A stretch of 33,061 nt of DNA from Aporhodopirellula aestuarii (GCF_023701485.1 NZ_JAMQBK010000074.1:1-33061), one strand, 5' to 3'. Numbered from the stretch's first letter, positions 1 through 8,365 are shown. Notes: generated by a model not told the origin, from the sequence alone. A program made the numbers and translations.

Positions 1-645
1 CAACGAATGGGACATCCCCAGACGCAGCTCCGGACGTACCAGTCGGAACATCCTGTCCTTGTGTTCGGTGCGGCGTTTCTCGTTTATGTCGTCGTCACTG
101 GGCTATCTTTACCTGGTGCCGCCGTGCTGACACTGGTTTACGGATGGTACTTCGGGCTCCTTCGGGGCGTTGTGCTGGTCAGTTTCGCTTCCACGGCGGG
201 AGCGACGATGGCATTTCTGCTCAGTCGATTCTTGTTTCGTGACGCGATTCAGAAGCGTTTTGGCGATCGTCTACAAAACTTCAATCAATCACTGGAGAAA
301 GAGGGGCCATTCTTTCTGTTCACGCTGCGGCTGATCCCGGCAGTGCCGTTCTTCGTCATCAACGCCGTCATGGGGCTGACACCGATCCGCACCCGAACGT
401 TCTGGTGGGTCAGCCAACTGGGGATGCTTGCCGGTACCGCTGTTTATGTTTACGCAGGATCCAGCGTTCCCGATCTGCAAACGCTTGCAGATAAAGGCAT
501 CGGTGCTGTCTTTACTCCGAGTCAACTCACGCAGATCGTGATTGCCTTTGTATTACTCGGTGTTTTTCCACTGATCGTACGATTCGCGACGAAGTTCATC
601 CGTCGCAGGAACGAACTGCCAGCTATGGAAAACCCATCGCTCTAG
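1..645 (+). CDS. TVP38/TMEM64 (VTT-domain) membrane protein, probably 5' partial
   Basis: Integral membrane protein of the TVP38/TMEM64 (SNARE-associated/VTT) family; the molecular role is not settled, and related DedA-type proteins are linked to lipid or ion transport. The frame is open to the window edge, with an ATG at 7. Family members usually have one more membrane helix before the first one seen here, so the true start probably lies upstream. Visible features: a hydrophobic helix with the LSLPGAAVLTLVYGWYFG motif (about residues 32-50), a second helix rich in small residues (VVLVSFASTAGATMAFLLSR), the family-typical FTLRLIPAVPFFVINAVMG stretch, and a last helix near residues 172-192 followed by a basic tail. 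It lies 100 bases before a flavoprotein of a family often found beside or fused to TVP38 proteins, so co-transcription is likely. Confidence 0.85.
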   Translation, partial: QRMGHPQTQLRTYQSEHPVLVFGAAFLVYVVVTGLSLPGAAVLTLVYGWYFGLLRGVVLVSFASTAGATMAFLLSRFLFRDAIQKRFGDRLQNFNQSLEKEGPFFLFTLRLIPAVPFFVINAVMGLTPIRTRTFWWVSQLGMLAGTAVYVYAGSSVPDLQTLADKGIGAVFTPSQLTQIVIAFVLLGVFPLIVRFATKFIRRRNELPAMENPSL

Positions 646-745
646 TTTGCGATAACCCGTCGCATCATTCCATCCAGAAAGCTCTGACATGAACTCTCCA
701 ACTGAAACTATTCAACAGCTAGCCAAAACGGAAGGCACAGCAACC

Positions 746-2278
746 ATGACATCCGAACTAATCCAGTTGCAGCCCAACGACGAGCACAACCAAGCTCTCG
801 AAGCGAACGTTCACCCACCGCAGTGGTCCAGTCCAACGCCCATGCGTCCCTACCACTTGGTTGTGATCGGAGCCGGCACGGCTGGTCTGGTTACGGCCGC
901 TGGTGCAGCGGGTCTGGGAGCACGCGTCGCGCTGGTCGAACGGGAATTGATGGGTGGCGACTGCCTGAACGTCGGTTGCGTCCCCTCCAAAGGGATCATC
1001 AGCGCCGCGAGAGTCGCAGCGGACGCAAAAGACGCCAGCGAATTCGGTATTGACGTACCAGAGGTCAACGTCGATTTCGCCGCCGTGATGCAGCGAATGA
1101 GAAAGCTGCGTGCTGGGATCAGTCATAACGACTCGGCAACTCGGTTCCGCGATCTTGGCGTCGATGTTTTTTTTGGCCAAGCCCGTTTTCTCGATTCCAG
1201 CACGATCGACGTGGGTGGCACCGAACTCCGTTTTAAAAAAGCGGTCATCGCCAGCGGTGCTCGGGCGGCCGCGCCACCCATTGCGGGCTTGAACGAAGTT
1301 GAATATCTGACCAACGAGTCGGTGTTCTCGTTGACCGAATTACCACGCCGGTTAGGGATCATCGGAGCGGGGCCGATCGGTTGTGAAATGGCACAATCGT
1401 TCGCTCAACTTGGCTCGGAAGTCTTTCTAGTCGAATCAGAACACGGCATTATGCCGCGCGAGGATCGAGAAGCCGCCGAAGTTGTCCAGAAAGAGATGGT
1501 GCGAAACGGAGTGAAATTGCTCTGCTGCGGTCGTAACCTTGTGATCAAGAACGACGGTGGAATTCGACTGACCGTCGAGTCCCATGGGCAAACCTATGAC
1601 GAACCGGTTGACCAATTGCTGGTTGCCGTCGGTCGTGCACCAAACGTTGAAAACTTGAACCTGGAAGCAGTGGGTGTTGATTTCGACAAGAAGGGCGTCA
1701 AGGTCAACGACAACTTGCAGACTACGAATCCGCGCATTTACGCTGCCGGTGACATCTGCTCGAAGTACCAATTTACCCATGCTGCCGACTTCATGGCCCG
1801 CATCGTGATCCAGAATGCTCTCTTTGCGGTCGGACCGTTTGGCAAGAAAAAGGCGAGTGACTTGGTGATACCGTGGGCGACCTATACCTCGCCTGAGATC
1901 GCCCATGTTGGCATGTACGAAAATGAGGCCGAGCAGGCGGGAATCGAAGTCGACACCTACGTCCAACACTTCAGCGACATCGACCGAGCCATTCTAGAAG
2001 GCGCAGACGATGGGTTCGTGAAAGTTCACACCAAGAAAGGGACCGACCAGATCGTCGGCGCGACCATCGTTGCCGAAAACGCGGGCGACATGATTTCCGA
2101 AATCACGGTCGCCATGACCGGCGGGCTTGGACTCGGGAAGATCGGCAGCGCTATTCACCCCTATCCAACGCAAGCCGAAGCGATCCGCAAGCTGGGTGAC
2201 CAGTTCAGCCGCACGAAGCTAACTCCGCTGAGCAAGAAAATTCTCGGCCTGTTGCAACGACTCAATGTCGGAAGTTAA
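746..2278 (+). CDS. Mercuric reductase-like FAD-dependent pyridine nucleotide-disulfide oxidoreductase
   Basis: Flavoprotein disulfide reductase of the MerA/lipoamide dehydrogenase family; the physiological substrate is unknown. Visible features: an N-terminal FAD-binding GAGTAG motif, the redox-active pair in GGDCLNVGCVPSKG (CX4C; cysteine codons at 962 and 977), an NAD(P)-binding GAGPIGCEMAQ motif, a second FAD motif ending in YAAGDI, and a C-terminal HPYPTQAEA motif with the active-site histidine. The C-terminal cysteine pair and the N-terminal metal-binding domain of true MerA are absent, so mercury reduction should not be assumed. The frame is open from an ATG at 689, but the ATG at 746 follows a GGAAGG at 730-735 and is preferred; alignment to relatives would begin near codon 842. 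It sits between the TVP38 gene and gdhA on the same strand. Confidence 0.9.
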   Translation: MTSELIQLQPNDEHNQALEANVHPPQWSSPTPMRPYHLVVIGAGTAGLVTAAGAAGLGARVALVERELMGGDCLNVGCVPSKGIISAARVAADAKDASEFGIDVPEVNVDFAAVMQRMRKLRAGISHNDSATRFRDLGVDVFFGQARFLDSSTIDVGGTELRFKKAVIASGARAAAPPIAGLNEVEYLTNESVFSLTELPRRLGIIGAGPIGCEMAQSFAQLGSEVFLVESEHGIMPREDREAAEVVQKEMVRNGVKLLCCGRNLVIKNDGGIRLTVESHGQTYDEPVDQLLVAVGRAPNVENLNLEAVGVDFDKKGVKVNDNLQTTNPRIYAAGDICSKYQFTHAADFMARIVIQNALFAVGPFGKKKASDLVIPWATYTSPEIAHVGMYENEAEQAGIEVDTYVQHFSDIDRAILEGADDGFVKVHTKKGTDQIVGATIVAENAGDMISEITVAMTGGLGLGKIGSAIHPYPTQAEAIRKLGDQFSRTKLTPLSKKILGLLQRLNVGS

Positions 2279-2373
2279 TACGCAGTCCCTCCCACGGAAT
2301 GAATTCCAACTCGTCTTCGGAATCGCGGCTAAAATTGGTGAGTACATCCAATCACAAAACGCGGAGAGCCAAG

Positions 2374-3726
2374 ATGTGGAATGATGCCTGCGAAGAAACA
2401 GAAGACTTTATGAGCGGACTTGAACGGCGGAATCCCGGTGAACTGGAGTTTCACCAAGCAGTACGGGAGTTCGCAGAAACCGTCATGCCTTTCGTTCAGG
2501 AAAACCGAAAATACAAGGATGCTCAAATACTCGAACGCATGACGGAACCGGACCGAATCGTCATTTTCCGGGTCGCGTGGGAAGACGAGAATGGGAACAT
2601 CCGAGCCAACCGGGCGTGGCGCGTGAAATTCAATAATTCCATCGGACCGTACAAAGGCGGCATGCGGTTTGACCCCGACTTGACATTGAGCATTCTCAAA
2701 TTCCTCGGCTTTGAACAGGTATTCAAGAACAGCCTGACCGGGCTGCCGATGGGCGGCGCAAAGGGCGGAGCCAATTTTAATCCCAAGGGCAAGAGTGATC
2801 GCGAGGTTATGCGGTTCTGCCAGTCGCTGATGACTGAACTTCATCGCCATATCGGTGAAGACACGGACGTTCCAGCTGGGGATATCGGAGTCGGGGGCCG
2901 CGAAATCAGCTACCTGTTCGGGCAGTACAAACGACTCGAAAATCGTTTTGTGGGAAGCCTGACCGGAAAGGGGTTAACTTTCGGAGGCAGTCTCATGCGC
3001 ACCGAGGCCACCGGTTATGGTTGCGTTTACTTCTGCGAGAACATGCTCAACCACGCAGGCGATACCCTCAAGGGCAAGACGTGCGTCGTCTCTGGTTCGG
3101 GCAACGTCGCCATCTACACGGCTGAGAAGGCGACCGAGCTGGGCGCAAAAGTCGTCACGCTTTCCGACTCATCTGGTTTCGTTCATGACCCGGATGGCAT
3201 TGATGCCGAAAAACTTGCCTTCATCAAGAACCTTAAGGAAGTTGCTCGCGGTCGAATTTCTGAGTATGCCGATCACTTCCGTGGAGCCACGTTTTATGCT
3301 GGTCATCGGCCCTGGAATGTTTCATGCGAAGTCGCGTTTCCATGTGCGACACAGAACGAACTGAATCTTGAGGACGCGAAAACTCTCATCGGCAACGGAG
3401 TCCGCGCAGTGGCTGAAGGCGCAAACATGCCGACCGAATTGGCGGGCGCTCACGCCTTCGTGAACTGCAAAGTTCTCTTTGGTCCCGCCAAAGCAGCCAA
3501 TGCCGGTGGTGTTGCCGTATCGGGACTTGAACAAAGTCAAAACGCCTTGCGTCTGTCGTGGACCCATGAGGACGTGGACACGAAGCTCAAGTCCATCATG
3601 AGCGACATTCACAGAAAATGCGTCAAACATGGACAGGCAAATGGTTACGTGAATTATGTCCGTGGGGCCAACATCGCTGGCTTCATCAAAGTCGCCGACG
3701 CGATGTTGGCGTACGGTGTCGTTTGA
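2374..3726 (+). CDS. gdhA: NADP-type glutamate dehydrogenase
   Basis: Catalyses reductive amination of 2-oxoglutarate with ammonium to glutamate in the cytoplasm. The product (450 residues from this start) is collinear with the 447-residue E. coli GdhA. Visible motifs include IGPYKGGMRF, LPMGGAKGG with the catalytic lysine region, DVPAGDIGVGGREI, the Rossmann-fold VVSGSGNVAIYTAEKA, PCATQNELN, and the C-terminal VKVADAML. The frame is open from an ATG at 2299, but the ATG at 2374 has a GGAG at 2363-2366 seven bases upstream and gives the normal family length, so it is preferred. The same-strand gap to the flavoprotein upstream is about 95 bases (20 bases from the earlier ATG), compatible with an operon. 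A short hairpin (7-bp arms 3762-3768 and 3774-3780) follows the stop. Confidence 0.96.
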   Translation: MWNDACEETEDFMSGLERRNPGELEFHQAVREFAETVMPFVQENRKYKDAQILERMTEPDRIVIFRVAWEDENGNIRANRAWRVKFNNSIGPYKGGMRFDPDLTLSILKFLGFEQVFKNSLTGLPMGGAKGGANFNPKGKSDREVMRFCQSLMTELHRHIGEDTDVPAGDIGVGGREISYLFGQYKRLENRFVGSLTGKGLTFGGSLMRTEATGYGCVYFCENMLNHAGDTLKGKTCVVSGSGNVAIYTAEKATELGAKVVTLSDSSGFVHDPDGIDAEKLAFIKNLKEVARGRISEYADHFRGATFYAGHRPWNVSCEVAFPCATQNELNLEDAKTLIGNGVRAVAEGANMPTELAGAHAFVNCKVLFGPAKAANAGGVAVSGLEQSQNALRLSWTHEDVDTKLKSIMSDIHRKCVKHGQANGYVNYVRGANIAGFIKVADAMLAYGVV

Positions 3727-3761
3727 CCAAATGCACTGTGAGTTCGTCAATGATTCCGATT

Positions 3762-3780
3762 CCACTTTAAAGAAAAGTGG
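3762..3780 (+). terminator. Short hairpin downstream of gdhA
   Basis: The arms CCACTTT (3762-3768) and AAAGTGG (3774-3780) pair perfectly around a five-base loop, 36 bases after the gdhA stop. There is no T-run after the right arm, so it is at best a weak terminator or an mRNA-stabilising hairpin. It also lies just before the small reading frame at 3783. Confidence 0.25.
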
Positions 3781-3782
3781 CC

Positions 3783-4136
3783 ATGCCGCGACTCCACGTG
3801 ATTACCCCGAACCAAGCAACCGGACCTCTCAATGAGACCTACGGCAGCATCGCAAATATGTTGGGAATGACGCAGTTTCAAGGTGTTCATTTGCCTCTCA
3901 AGTTTATGCTCGGTGTTTGCTATCGGAACATCAGCTTTGAGATGGAGAAAAATCTTTGACTCGCCGGGATCCAGCACATACCCGAACTCTGCCGTCTCGG
4001 TTCAGAACGAGCTGCCGAAGTTTTTGACACGATTAATCAAGGATTTTTTCAACTCAAATCGGTGCAATTCGAGCCATTCATTGCAGCAGATGGCGAAATC
4101 AACCGCCGATTGCGTGTTGCGTGGTGGTTGCTGTAA
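3783..4136 (+). pseudogene. Possible decayed carboxymuconolactone decarboxylase-like gene with in-frame TGA
   Basis: The frame from ATG 3783 (an ATG at 3777 is also in frame) reads MPRLHVITPNQATGPLNETY and continues with a GSIANMLGM stretch. This resembles the N-terminus of the carboxymuconolactone decarboxylase/alkylhydroperoxidase-like family. It meets a TGA at 3957-3959 after about 58 residues. The same frame then stays open to a TAA at 4134-4136 with protein-like composition (for example LAGIQHIPELCRLGSERAAE). I do not recognise this second half, and it lacks the CxxC motif of the family. The simplest reading is a nonsense-mutated or rearranged remnant. A selenocysteine UGA is unlikely because the site does not correspond to a redox cysteine motif and only a weak 4-bp stem follows it. 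Confidence 0.35.
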
Positions 4137-4410
4137 TGACGCCAGCACCGGTCGAGTTTCTTACGACTATTAACTTGCTGACTTGAATATCAATCGACAT
4201 CACGGTGGGCGTTTCAATCGCTTCGCCGGCATACAGATTTATAATGACTCCCGGCGACGGCGCTGCCGGAATGTCGAGTGCTTGGTGCAATTGCTTGGCT
4301 CGAAATAAGCACTTGCGCGGATAGTTGAGCGTAATGCACTCGCGTGATTCGCGATCTGGAATATCTGGCAAGAGTTCTTGCGAAACCGAGTCTTGGTCGG
4401 GATCGGCCAA
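4099..4410 (-). CDS. Unrecognised small reading frame, doubtful
   Basis: A 103-codon frame with a TTG start opens just after a TGA and ends at 4099. Its composition is reasonably protein-like in the middle (CLFRAKQLHQALDIPAAPSP followed by GVIINLYAGEAIETPT), but I recognise no family. Its 3' end overlaps the decayed frame on the other strand. It may be a remnant of a longer gene or chance. Nothing else convincing was found between 4137 and 4560. Confidence 0.2.
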   Translation of the reverse strand: MADPDQDSVSQELLPDIPDRESRECITLNYPRKCLFRAKQLHQALDIPAAPSPGVIINLYAGEAIETPTVMSIDIQVSKLIVVRNSTGAGVITATTTQHAIGG

Positions 4411-4560
4411 TCCTCACGTCAATCGTCGCCACAATTCTGGATTGTAAAAACCATAGGCTTGATCTGCGTTGTGAGCGTCGACAAGCGTCTGGTGGCGCCG
4501 ACGCGGAAGCATTCGGGAAATCGACGGCATCTGTAAGCTGGTTGTTGACGAGCTAACTGA

Positions 4561-5424
4561 TCAACGGCGGGCTGTGCGAGCGGATGCCTGATCGTTCAAT
4601 CCCCAGTCGTAATCGAGATGGGAGACTGAAACCGAATTCGCGATCGCTGCATCGTAGGCTTCGCGTGAGGGCAAGTAGGGTGCGATCGTGCGAAGCTGGG
4701 CGGCTTGGTCGCGACCAAAATCCTCGCCGAACCAGTCAAGAATTGACGAGAGCTGGAACCTGTGTCCTGCGGCGTCGTATTGGAAGTTACCAGGCTTGGC
4801 GAAGAAGACTTTTGTGTTGGCGATCAACTGAGCATCCAGTTTCTCGGCCGTGTAGGCTTCGGACAACAGTCGCGGACAACTGCGTGAGGCACAAACAATG
4901 GCGAAGTGAATTCGTGGCTCGCCCATTTTTCGTAACACTTCGTGTTCCATCTGGTGCAACGAGTACGGTTTTCCGCCAACCGTCAGCAGCAGGTCGTCCC
5001 AAATGTTGTAGCCAATCAGTTTTGCGGTGTGATTGCGAATGCTGGTCGTGGGATACTCACGGAGAATCCCATGAACCGTCAGCGCGTTATAGGCGTTGAT
5101 CCAAAAAGCGAATTTGGCAGCTTGACTCGCCTCTGCGTTGGGGTTTGCTGACGAAAGGTATCTCAAAAACGCTTCAAGAGCCTGTACGTCCGCAGCGGAC
5201 TGTTTCCATCCCGCGTAATTTACGTTTCCGTTTTCGTCCACGTATCGCTTTAGCAAGGCATCCCAATTGCGCGGGTCAATCTGGTCCATCGAAACTTGCT
5301 CGTTCGCAGGGACACTGGCACAAACGGTAACCTTTGACCCAGCCAGACACGGGTTGATCGACAACACCGTGACGACACCCGTGGCCAACGCGATCATGAT
5401 GGGGGTGGCAAAGCGGTTTCTCAT
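4561..5424 (-). CDS. DUF547 domain-containing exported protein
   Basis: A secreted or envelope protein of the DUF547 family, whose biochemical function is not established. The N-terminus is a signal peptide: MRNRF, then a hydrophobic stretch through IMIALATGVVTVLS, ending near PCLAGS. The mature part carries the family hallmarks: an early RYVDENGNVNYAGWK segment, KFAFWINAYNALTVHGIL, YSLHQMEHEVLR, and IHFAIVCASRSCPRL with its two cysteines. An ATG at 5445 is in frame, but the ATG at 5424 is preceded by GGAG at a normal spacing and directly precedes the signal peptide, so it is preferred. It is divergent from the small lipoprotein at 5625. DUF547 and DUF3179 (10877-11878) proteins flank the arsenosugar-type block on the opposite strand. 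Confidence 0.92.
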   Translation of the reverse strand: MRNRFATPIMIALATGVVTVLSINPCLAGSKVTVCASVPANEQVSMDQIDPRNWDALLKRYVDENGNVNYAGWKQSAADVQALEAFLRYLSSANPNAEASQAAKFAFWINAYNALTVHGILREYPTTSIRNHTAKLIGYNIWDDLLLTVGGKPYSLHQMEHEVLRKMGEPRIHFAIVCASRSCPRLLSEAYTAEKLDAQLIANTKVFFAKPGNFQYDAAGHRFQLSSILDWFGEDFGRDQAAQLRTIAPYLPSREAYDAAIANSVSVSHLDYDWGLNDQASARTARR

Positions 5425-5561
5425 TGGGTGTCTCCGTTCGTTCATTGAGGGAACTGAAAAGAATAGCTTCCGTTACGCCATTCGCTATTCAATGGCCATC
5501 GGAATAAATGTTCCGCCCCTGTGTGTCGGCTCACACTTCAAACGGACTTACCTAGCTGAAA

Positions 5562-5586
5562 GGAACCAGGCACGAAACCTCGTTCC
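5562..5586. repeat. Short inverted repeat in a divergent spacer
   Basis: The arms GGAACCAGG (5562-5570) and CCTCGTTCC (5578-5586) pair with one mismatch around a seven-base loop. It lies between the divergent DUF547 and lipoprotein genes and could be an operator-like site, a transcript hairpin or a dispersed repeat; the window cannot decide. Confidence 0.25.
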
Positions 5587-5624
5587 AAGCTGAACATTAC
5601 TGCGTTTTCGTAAGGATGCCCTCA

Positions 5625-5924
5625 ATGTCTCATGGAATATTCGCCATGCCATCAGTTTTCGGCGTTGCTGCGTTTGGATATCTGCTGCTTGCCGGATGCC
5701 GCCAGCCCGAATCCTGTCAGAGCGGTAGTGGCTCCGCTTCCTCGGCCGGATAGGGATCACCCACCGATTCGGAGTCGCCTTCGTATTCGCAACCCGCGTG
5801 CCGAGGTTCTGGATTGAGCGATTCAATACCTTCGTTTTCTTCCACTGCCCTAATGCAAAGCTACGCCGCTCCCGGCGGGACTGGGACGCGTTCTGTGTTA
5901 TCTGGCGGTTCGGGCACACGTTAA
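5625..5924 (+). pseudogene. Small lipoprotein gene interrupted by an in-frame TAG
   Basis: From ATG 5625, preceded by AAGGA at 5612-5616, the frame encodes MSHGIFAMPSVFGVAAFGYL followed by a LLAGC lipobox, so the first part is a clear lipoprotein signal peptide. The frame meets TAG at 5751-5753 (42 codons). The same frame then remains open for 56 further codons to TAA at 5922-5924, and this second part is rich in Ser, Gly, Pro and Thr and ends in SGGSGTR, the style expected of a small exported linker-like protein. Either the gene ends at 5753, or it was a roughly 98-residue lipoprotein broken by a nonsense change, or the TAG is read through or is a sequencing error. The stop of the extended frame lies 124 bases before the methyltransferase gene. 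Confidence 0.5.
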
Positions 5925-6048
5925 GTGACTGCAAAAAACAATTTCGAAATAGTGTAAGGATCATGTTGGTTTTCCGTCTTCCCTTGCGAACTGCCTCGCT
6001 TTTCAATGTGTGGCAAACCCAACTCGCATCCGAAAGGAAGTCGGTCCT

Positions 6049-7224
6049 ATGGAGATAGCCTTGTCCAGTGATCAACAAGTCGCCGAGTCTTCGGTCTACC
6101 AGCGGTACGCCGCTGCCGCTCAGGCCGTCGAACCCGCGCTGTGCTGCCCGGTTGAATATTCGACCGATTTGCTGAAGGTGATCCCTGAAGAAATCATCGA
6201 GCGGGATTACGGATGCGGCGATCCCACGCCCTTCGTTCGCTCCGGCGAAACGGTGCTGGATTTGGGCAGCGGAGGTGGCAAGTTATGTTACATCGCGGCC
6301 CAAGTCGTTGGTCCCAAAGGGCGTGTCATCGGTGTCGATTGTAATCGTGAAATGCTCTTTCTCGCTCGCAAGCACTCGCCAGCGGTGGCAGAGCAACTCG
6401 GCTACGCAAACGTGGACTTTCGGTATGGCCTGATTCAGGATTTGGCGCTCGATCTGGATCTACTTGCGGGTGAATTGTCAGAACATCCCGTGAACGATCC
6501 AGCTGGCTATCTCTCGCTACGTCACACCGAGGAGAGGCTGCGTCGTGAACGACCACTCGTCGCTGACGATTCAGTCGACTGCGTTTTGTCCAACTGCGTC
6601 CTGAATCTCGTGCGGCAGCAAGATCGCCGACAATTGTTCGCCGAAATCTTTCGCGTCTTGAGACGCGGCGGCCGTGCGGCGATTAGTGATATCGTGAGTG
6701 ACGAGAGAGTCCCGGAACGCTTGCAACAAGACCCGGAGCTTTGGTCGGGATGCATCACCGGTGCGTTTCGTGAAGATGAGTTTCTCAAAGCGTTCGAGGA
6801 CGCAGGCTTTCACGGAATCGAAATCGTTAAGAGACAAGCTGAGCCATGGCGGATTGTCGAAGGAATCGAATTCCGCAGCGTGACGGTTGTTGCGCACAAA
6901 GGAAAGCAAGGTCCTTGCTTGGAACGCGGGCAAGCGGTGTCGTATCGCGGTCCATTCAAGAAGGTTCAGGATGACGACGGTCACACCTATTTCCGCGGTG
7001 AGCGGATGGCCGTTTGCGACAAGACGTTTAATCTCCTCCAGCAAGAACCGTACACCAACATGTTTGACGCGATTGAGCCGCGTGAAGTTGTATCATTAGA
7101 AGATGCAAAGCCGTTCGGTTGCCGGCGCAGCACGCGACGTCATCCTCGTGAAACGAAGGGGCTCGAATACGACGAGACTACCGGAGCGACTGATGGCTGC
7201 AGCGATGAAGGACCGTGTTGTTAG
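6049..7224 (+). CDS. arsM: ArsM-like SAM-dependent methyltransferase of the arsenosugar-type cluster
   Basis: Probable arsenite S-adenosylmethionine methyltransferase or close relative, cytoplasmic, expected to methylate trivalent arsenic as the first step toward arsenosugars. Visible features from this start: CCPVEY (Cys32, Cys33), YGCG (Cys56), SAM-binding motif DLGSGGGKLCY (residues 71-81, Cys80), RVIGVD, VLSNCVLNLV (Cys183) and ELWSGCITGA (Cys235). The last four cysteines match in context and spacing the conserved ArsM cysteines. A further region of about 100 residues ends in a cysteine-rich tail (GCSDEGPCC). The frame is open from an ATG at 6010; the ATG at 6049 follows AAAGGAAG and is preferred. 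It is followed 79 bases later by arsS, which strongly supports the assignment. Substrate specificity is inferred, not shown. Confidence 0.85.
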   Translation: MEIALSSDQQVAESSVYQRYAAAAQAVEPALCCPVEYSTDLLKVIPEEIIERDYGCGDPTPFVRSGETVLDLGSGGGKLCYIAAQVVGPKGRVIGVDCNREMLFLARKHSPAVAEQLGYANVDFRYGLIQDLALDLDLLAGELSEHPVNDPAGYLSLRHTEERLRRERPLVADDSVDCVLSNCVLNLVRQQDRRQLFAEIFRVLRRGGRAAISDIVSDERVPERLQQDPELWSGCITGAFREDEFLKAFEDAGFHGIEIVKRQAEPWRIVEGIEFRSVTVVAHKGKQGPCLERGQAVSYRGPFKKVQDDDGHTYFRGERMAVCDKTFNLLQQEPYTNMFDAIEPREVVSLEDAKPFGCRRSTRRHPRETKGLEYDETTGATDGCSDEGPCC

Positions 7225-7303
7225 ATCGTAGGCATCCAGACCAGGTATCATTTATGCATCTAATTGTCCTTGGCTGAAAGCCTAGGCTACGCAAAGAACC
7301 ACC

Positions 7304-8365
7304 ATGCAATTATCACTCCTAAGACAAAAAAGCGAACTCGCCAACGCAGCCATGCAGCGAGAAATTCTCGAGGCGGAAGCGAAGCCGAGGCTGCCTTACT
7401 TCGATCAAAAACTTTGCTCCAGCGGTCTGCCAACCCTTCGGGCAACTAGCATCGAGGTGCTGCAGATCAACGTCGGTAAGCTATGCAATCAAACGTGCAC
7501 TCATTGCCACGTCGACGCCGGGCCGGACCGTCGCGAAAGCATGTCACGAGAAACGGCTGAGCAGATCATCGGTGTGCTGGCGAATAACGACATCCCGACG
7601 CTGGATATCACCGGTGGGGCACCCGAGATGAATCCCAATTTTCGTTGGCTTGTCGAGCAAGCTCGCAAACTTGGGCGCCGAGTGATTGACCGCTGCAACT
7701 TAACGATTTTGATGGCCAATGGATTTAAGGACCTGCCCGAGTTTCTTGCCGAACATGACGTCGAAGTCGTCGCCTCTTTGCCGTGCTACATGGAAGAAAA
7801 TTGCGACAGCCAACGCGGCGACGGAGTTTTCAAGCGTTCCATCGGCGCTCTCAAGCGTTTGAACCAATTAGGATACGGGTACCCCGGTTCGGGACGAAAG
7901 CTGACACTCGTTTACAACCCCACTGGAACTTCGTTGCCGCCATCGCAACACGAACTCGAAGCGACCTACCGCGACGAGCTGAAATCTCGCTACGATATTG
8001 TATTTTCGGAACTGCACACGATCACCAATCTTCCGATCAGCCGGTTCCTCGATGATCTGCTCCGTAACGACCAACTCGATGAATACATGCAGAAGCTGAT
8101 CGAAGCATTCAATCCGGTCACCGTCGAAGGTGTCATGTGTCGCACGATGGTCTCTGTTGATTGGCAGGGAAATCTGTTCGACTGTGATTTCAACCAAATG
8201 TTGAACATGAGTTTGCCTGCAGATCTCCCACGGCACATTTCGGATTTCGATCCCGCGAGACTTGGCGACCGCGTGATTCAAACCGGCCGACATTGCTTCG
8301 GCTGCACGGCCGGATGCGGCTCGAGTTGCCAGGGCGCAGTCGTTAAGGTCGGAGCGGCACAATGA
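7304..8365 (+). CDS. arsS: Arsenosugar biosynthesis radical SAM protein ArsS
   Basis: Radical SAM enzyme of the ArsS family (TIGR04167 type), implicated in joining a 5'-deoxyadenosyl-derived sugar to methylated arsenic. The radical SAM cluster motif is CNQTCTHCH (Cys61, Cys65, Cys68). It is followed by the TGGAPEMNP motif and the family-typical SLPCYMEENCDSQRGDGVF. The C-terminus is the signature HCFGCTAGCGSSCQGA (Cys331, 334, 338, 342). Some family members carry selenocysteine; no in-frame stop occurs here, so this is an all-cysteine version. The length, 353 residues, is normal. The stop codon overlaps the ATG of the transporter gene (ATGA, 8362-8365), so translation is probably coupled. No clear ribosome binding site precedes the ATG at 7304. 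Confidence 0.93.
   Translation: MQLSLLRQKSELANAAMQREILEAEAKPRLPYFDQKLCSSGLPTLRATSIEVLQINVGKLCNQTCTHCHVDAGPDRRESMSRETAEQIIGVLANNDIPTLDITGGAPEMNPNFRWLVEQARKLGRRVIDRCNLTILMANGFKDLPEFLAEHDVEVVASLPCYMEENCDSQRGDGVFKRSIGALKRLNQLGYGYPGSGRKLTLVYNPTGTSLPPSQHELEATYRDELKSRYDIVFSELHTITNLPISRFLDDLLRNDQLDEYMQKLIEAFNPVTVEGVMCRTMVSVDWQGNLFDCDFNQMLNMSLPADLPRHISDFDPARLGDRVIQTGRHCFGCTAGCGSSCQGAVVKVGAAQ

Noticed and set aside
689..2278. Calling the flavoprotein a mercuric reductase (merA)
   Set aside because: The C-terminal cysteine pair and the N-terminal mercury-binding domain are absent, and no mer genes are nearby.
3957..3959. TGA as a selenocysteine codon
   Set aside because: It is not at a redox cysteine motif of the family, and only a weak 4-bp stem follows within SECIS distance.
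5548..6078. Long minus-strand frame opposite the lipoprotein
   Set aside because: It has basic, low-information composition, is antisense to a frame with a clear lipobox, and shows no family motif.
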